Part shown: positions 60,770 through 64,000 of the stretch, one piece after another
Numbering within the stretch: the stretch's first letter is position 1
Layout: each line of letters starts with the position of its first letter
NCBI RefSeq assembly: GCF_008635795.1
Contig: NZ_VWRQ01000016.1
Span: forward strand, 1-64,000
DNA from: Paenibacillus tepidiphilus
GTDB lineage: Bacteria > Bacillota > Bacilli > Paenibacillales > Paenibacillaceae
Direction: 5' to 3'
Length of the DNA: 64,000 nt
Position numbers and translations under genes: made by a program
The notes under the pieces: model-generated
Databases searched by the model: none
The model's input: the letters and a program-made list of their open reading frames with translations, nothing else
Told to the model about the DNA's origin: nothing

Positions 60770-60862
60770 CTAGAATGTTGCTAAGACGATGACCAGGAGA
60801 ATGTAGAGTACAAGAATGACAGTGGTTGAAGTGAAGGCGAACGAAGGATAACATTCACTCAT
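60770..60862 (-). CDS. YjcZ-like sporulation micro-protein, 30 residues
   Basis: A very short gene too small for routine calling: AAAGGAGGA lies 6 nt before the ATG and it reads MSECYPSFAFTSTTVILVLY, then ILLVIVLATF. The hydrophobic C-terminal helix with a short polar start is the pattern of the YjcZ/YhfZ-type sporulation micro-proteins common in Bacillus and Paenibacillus. Membrane insertion is likely. Confidence 0.75.
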   Translation of the reverse strand: MSECYPSFAFTSTTVILVLYILLVIVLATF

Positions 60863-60963
60863 TTCAATTCCTCCTTTGCGAGCTTCTACACTAATGTATG
60901 TGTGAATTCGCGGATGGTCAGTGTGTCTGCCTATTTCACTGGCTTGGGCAGATTCAGTATAAA

Positions 60964-61004
60964 GAACAGGCGGAGCTCCCGTATCACCTGGGGCTCCGCC
61001 TGTT
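60964..61004 (-). terminator. Terminator of the M20 dipeptidase gene
   Basis: AACAGGCGGAGC pairs with GCTCCGCCTGTT, just beyond the dipeptidase stop on the minus strand. Confidence 0.8.
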
Positions 61005-61027
61005 TGTTGTGCGGCTGTATTTTGAAC

Positions 61028-62383
61028 TTACACCATCTTCAGGAACTCGACAATCGTCAGCAGTCCCTTGTCGAAATTCTCAAGATTGAAGTGCTCGTCA
61101 GGTGCGTGCAGGTTCTCGTCATCCAGACCAAAGCCCATCAATACGACCGGCGCCTGCAGGATGCGCGAGAAGCTTTCCATGATCGGAATCGAACCGCCAT
61201 CCTTCGTGAAGAGTGCGCGGGTGCCATATACCTTGCCGAAGGCATCGGCCGCCTTTTGCAGCATCGGATCGGTCGGATCACAATTGAAGGCGCGCGCCTT
61301 CTCCATCTGCTTCACATGCACTCTTGCGCCAGTCTGAATATTGGCATTCAGATGGGCCTCAATAGCATCCAGCACCTGCTGCGGGTCCTGGTCGCCGACG
61401 AGGCGGCAGGTGATCTTGGCATGGGCTTCCTTTGGAATGACCGTCTTGCTGCCTTCCCCCTGGAAGCCGCCGTAGACGCCGTTCAGCTCCAGCGTCGGGC
61501 GGGCCCCGACGCGTTCCACGAAGCTATAGCCTTCTTCGCCGTACAGGGAATCCAGGCCAAGCTTCGCTTTGATCTTCTCTTCATCGATGCCCTGCTTGGC
61601 GAATTCCTCGCGCAGAAGCGGCGAAAGCTCGGGTACACCCTCATAGAAGCCGTCTACAGACACACGGCCTTTGTCGTCATGCAGCGAGCTGAGCAGAGAC
61701 ACAAGGGCATGCAGTGCGTTCGGCACAGCGCCGCCGTAAGAACCGGAATGCAGGTCGGTGGTAGCGGTAGTTACGCTGACCTCCAGCGAGCAGAGTCCGC
61801 GCAGGCCGGTGCAGAGTGCCGGGCGCCCGCGCTCCAGCAGCGCTGTATCGGAGACGAGCACGGCATCCGCCGCCAGCTTGTCCTTATACTGTTCAAGGAA
61901 AGCGGGCAGATGCACGCTGCCGATCTCTTCTTCCCCTTCGATGCATAGCTTGACATTCACCGGCAGCGTGCCTTCCTGCTTGAGGATGGCTTCCAGCGCC
62001 TTGATATGCATGAAGACCTGGCCTTTGTCGTCCGTAGCGCCACGCGCGTACAGCTTGTCATCACGGATCTCCGGCTCGAATGGAGGCGTGGTCCACAGAT
62101 TCAGCGGATCTACCGGCTGTACATCATAGTGGCCGTAGACAAGCACAGTCGGCTTGCCGGGGGCATGCAGGTAGTCTGCATAGACCACGGGATGACCCGC
62201 AGTTGGGAAAAGCTCGATATTCTCGAGACCGGCGCGCTTCAGCGCGTCCATCAACCAGCCCGCAGCGGAGCGGACATCTTCCTTGTGTGCGGACAGGGCA
62301 GAAATACTCGGGATTGCCAGCCATTCCTTCAATTCGTTCAGCTGAGCCTCGCGCTCAGTCTGGAAATAAGTTTCATAAGACAT
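61028..62383 (-). CDS. M20-family metallodipeptidase
   Basis: A 451-residue zinc peptidase of the M20 family, in the cytosolic nonspecific dipeptidase/carnosinase-like group. The metal ligands and catalytic residues lie in GHYDVQP, RGATDDKGQ, EGEEEIGS (catalytic Glu), LVSDTALL and HAPDEHF. The dimerisation (lid) domain lies between about residues 210 and 370 with TTDLHSGSYGG. It cleaves dipeptides or similar in the cytoplasm. GGAGGTACAT precedes the ATG. It ends at the terminator at 60964 and is divergent from the methyltransferase gene. Confidence 0.9.
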   Translation of the reverse strand: MSYETYFQTEREAQLNELKEWLAIPSISALSAHKEDVRSAAGWLMDALKRAGLENIELFPTAGHPVVYADYLHAPGKPTVLVYGHYDVQPVDPLNLWTTPPFEPEIRDDKLYARGATDDKGQVFMHIKALEAILKQEGTLPVNVKLCIEGEEEIGSVHLPAFLEQYKDKLAADAVLVSDTALLERGRPALCTGLRGLCSLEVSVTTATTDLHSGSYGGAVPNALHALVSLLSSLHDDKGRVSVDGFYEGVPELSPLLREEFAKQGIDEEKIKAKLGLDSLYGEEGYSFVERVGARPTLELNGVYGGFQGEGSKTVIPKEAHAKITCRLVGDQDPQQVLDAIEAHLNANIQTGARVHVKQMEKARAFNCDPTDPMLQKAADAFGKVYGTRALFTKDGGSIPIMESFSRILQAPVVLMGFGLDDENLHAPDEHFNLENFDKGLLTIVEFLKMV

Positions 62384-62602
62384 CGTAATATGTACCTCCT
62401 TGGAGTGTTGCTCTTGTTCATTATACTGGAGAACACGCTGCGGTTCAAAATAATACCTGTGGGCACTGCAGATGCCGAAAGCAGCCGGAAATACGCGCTA
62501 TGCTGTACGATTGTTGATTGAGGACGGCGGGGCATGATAGACTTGATGCTTGACAGAGGAATATGCCGCTTGGGGAAAGCGGGTGAATTGGAGCGAATAT
62601 AC

Positions 62603-63544
62603 GTGTCAACAGATCAATTTATTTACACCTATGCCACTACAGGGGATGAAGCGTCGTTATGCGCGATGGAGCTGCGCTGCTTGTTCGGCCGGGAGATACC
62701 GCCCGATATTTTTGCCAGCACACGCAAGGTGGATGCCAGCCGCAGCCCGTTTATCAAGGAACGGATTGACGTAATGTACACCGCCGAAAGCCTGGAGGAA
62801 ATATACATACAGACTGAACAGATTAATGTGGGCGACAGAACATTCAAGGTCATCTTCGTAAAGACCAATGATCTGCCGCGAGCCGCCAAAATCGAATATG
62901 ATGAACGCAGAGCCATTGAGCGCGAGATCGGACTGCGCATTGAAGGCGCGGCGGATGTAAAGCGGCCGGAAATCGTATACGGGATTGTGACGCTGGGCGG
63001 ACGCTGGTACTTCGGAACCTATCACAAGAACGACGCCACCTGGTTCCGCCAGATGCAGAAGCCCCGCAGCTACTCCATTGCGCTTGGCACGCGCGTTGCC
63101 CGGGCGGCGGTTAATATGGCTGTTCCCGACCCGCAGGGGGTTAGAGCCATTGATCCCTGCTGCGGCATCGGAACCGTGATGATTGAGGCACTGTCTATGG
63201 GCATCGACATCGTTGGGCGGGACATCAATCCCCAGATCGCTACCGGGGCGCGGGCGAACATCGCCCATTTCGGATTTACTGCCGAGGTAACCCTGGGCGA
63301 TATTGCCGACATCCAGGAGCATTATGATGTGGCGATCGTGGACATGCCTTATAATTTGTATTCCAGCATTACCCCGGAGGAGCAGTTTGCTATTCTTTAT
63401 CATACCCGCCGGATTGCCGACCGGGTGCTGATTGTGGCGATTGAAGCAGTGGACGAGATGATCCAGAGAGCAGGATTTGAAATAATTGACCGCTGCATAG
63501 CCTGGAAGGGCTCATTCTCGCGCCATTTGATGCTGTGCCGATAA
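62603..63544 (+). CDS. Trm11-like RNA/DNA methyltransferase (UPF0020)
   Basis: A 313-residue SAM-dependent methyltransferase. The N-terminal half (FIYTYATTGDEASLCAMELRCLFG) is a THUMP-like RNA-binding region. The catalytic half has the SAM motif DPCCGIGTVMIEAL and the target-base motif DMPYN, a variant of the usual N/DPPY, as in the Trm11-type N2-guanine methyltransferases of tRNA. The GTG at 62603 with TTGGAG 9 nt upstream gives the normal family start; ATG 62534 lacks a spaced ribosome site. The Nudix gene starts 38 nt later and may be in the same transcript. Confidence 0.84.
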   Translation: MSTDQFIYTYATTGDEASLCAMELRCLFGREIPPDIFASTRKVDASRSPFIKERIDVMYTAESLEEIYIQTEQINVGDRTFKVIFVKTNDLPRAAKIEYDERRAIEREIGLRIEGAADVKRPEIVYGIVTLGGRWYFGTYHKNDATWFRQMQKPRSYSIALGTRVARAAVNMAVPDPQGVRAIDPCCGIGTVMIEALSMGIDIVGRDINPQIATGARANIAHFGFTAEVTLGDIADIQEHYDVAIVDMPYNLYSSITPEEQFAILYHTRRIADRVLIVAIEAVDEMIQRAGFEIIDRCIAWKGSFSRHLMLCR

Positions 63545-63582
63545 CATGAACCGGTTTGCCGAATTCAAGGAGGTTGAGCGCT

Positions 63583-64000
63583 GATGGAACAGAAATGGTT
63601 GACCTGGGCCAAGGAGATTCAGGCCATTGCCCAGACGGGGCTCGCGTATGCCAGGGATGTGTACGATATTGAGCGTTATGAGGCGCTGCGCGGGCTAAGC
63701 GTGGATATTATGGCCAATTACACCTTTGAGAGCAAAGAGAAGATCCGGCTGGCCTTTGCGGGTGACGACGGCTACTGTACACCGAAGACGGATATCCGCG
63801 GCGTGATTTTTCAGGAAAATAAAATTCTGCTGGTGCGTGAAAAGCTCGACGGCAAATGGGCACTGCCCGGCGGCTGGGCCGATATCGGCCTGTCTCCGAG
63901 CGAGGTGGCGGTTAAGGAAATAGCCGAGGAGTCAGGCTTTCAAGCGGAGGCCGTGCGTCTGCTTGCGGTACTGGACAAGAAATTTCATCAGCATCCGCCC
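63583..64000 (+). CDS. Nudix hydrolase (YjhB-like), cut by the window end
   Basis: The first 139 residues of a protein with a Nudix_N_2-type N-terminal helical domain (WLTWAKEIQAIAQTGLAYARD) and a Nudix domain. The Nudix box is GGWADIGLSPSEVAVKEIAEESGF (given here as GGWADIGLSPSE then VAVKEIAEESGF). The usual Glu after GG-x5 is Leu and the Arg is Lys, while the E-x-x-E-E core is kept. Such proteins hydrolyse nucleoside diphosphate derivatives. AAGGAGG lies 9 nt before the ATG at 63583. No stop is in the window; about 60 more residues are expected. Confidence 0.85.

Overview
The window is a chromosomal segment of a spore-forming, low-to-mid G+C Gram-positive, almost certainly a Paenibacillus. 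The signs are strong AGGAGG-type ribosome sites, sigma-A promoters, spo0M, a YjcZ-like micro-protein, a soluble PAS histidine kinase of the sporulation-kinase type, a leucine-type T-box ahead of ilvBNC-leuA, an L20 leader with an AUU-start infC, and a NupNOPQ-type nucleoside ABC operon. Most of the window is ordinary core genome. There is no phage, CRISPR array or complete insertion sequence.

Layout. 1-94 is the 3' end of a group II intron sitting inside an AAA-ATPase gene (95-1270). 1.4-9.1 kb holds a phosphodiesterase, a GNAT enzyme, a HAD phosphatase with an Asn-Gly repeat at its N-terminus, a repeat-rich gene-free stretch, ApbE, TetR, an MFS exporter with a divergent MarR regulator, and a glycosyltransferase. 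9.3-17.4 kb holds two uncharacterised membrane proteins, a DsbA-like oxidoreductase, a HIT protein, two unknown genes, spo0M, a second repeat-bearing gene-free stretch and an RluA pseudouridine synthase. 17.7-22.6 kb is recQ, a B12-binding radical SAM gene and a GNAT-nucleotidyltransferase fusion. On the minus strand, 22.8-26.4 kb is mnmL-mnmM-manA-hydrolase, combining tRNA wobble modification with sugar phosphate metabolism. 26.7-31.5 kb holds a small orphan gene, trmB, a PAP2 phosphatase with a GT28 lipid glycosyltransferase, and a membrane GT2. 31.6-33.0 kb is infC-rpmI-rplT.

33.9-38.8 kb encodes a BMP lipoprotein, a double ATPase and two permeases for nucleoside uptake. 39.9-45.5 kb is the T-box-controlled ilvB-ilvN-ilvC-leuA branched-chain operon. 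It is followed by an ECF sigma factor, its zinc anti-sigma factor and two membrane genes (45.6-48.4 kb), an aldo-keto reductase on the other strand, and only then leuB (49.7 kb). leuC and leuD are not in the window. 50.8-54.3 kb holds a peroxiredoxin behind a perfect PerR box, a zinc-ribbon protein, a histidine kinase and small proteins. 54.1-56.6 kb is feoA-feoB plus a Cys-rich Feo partner behind a Fur-like box. The rest is a DRE-TIM aldolase, an EAL/degenerate-GGDEF membrane protein, tRNA-Gly(TCC), small proteins, an M20 dipeptidase, a Trm11-like methyltransferase and a Nudix hydrolase cut by the window end.

The most striking unexplained structure is a composite palindromic element present twice, at 3462-3646 and 15898-16082. 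Each copy has four 21-bp interrupted palindromes with start-to-start spacings of exactly 51, 62 and 51 bp. The first two palindromes have pyrimidine-rich cores and the last two purine-rich cores, so the whole 185-bp unit is dyad-symmetric, while the spacer sequences show little obvious similarity. I do not recognise it as a described element family.
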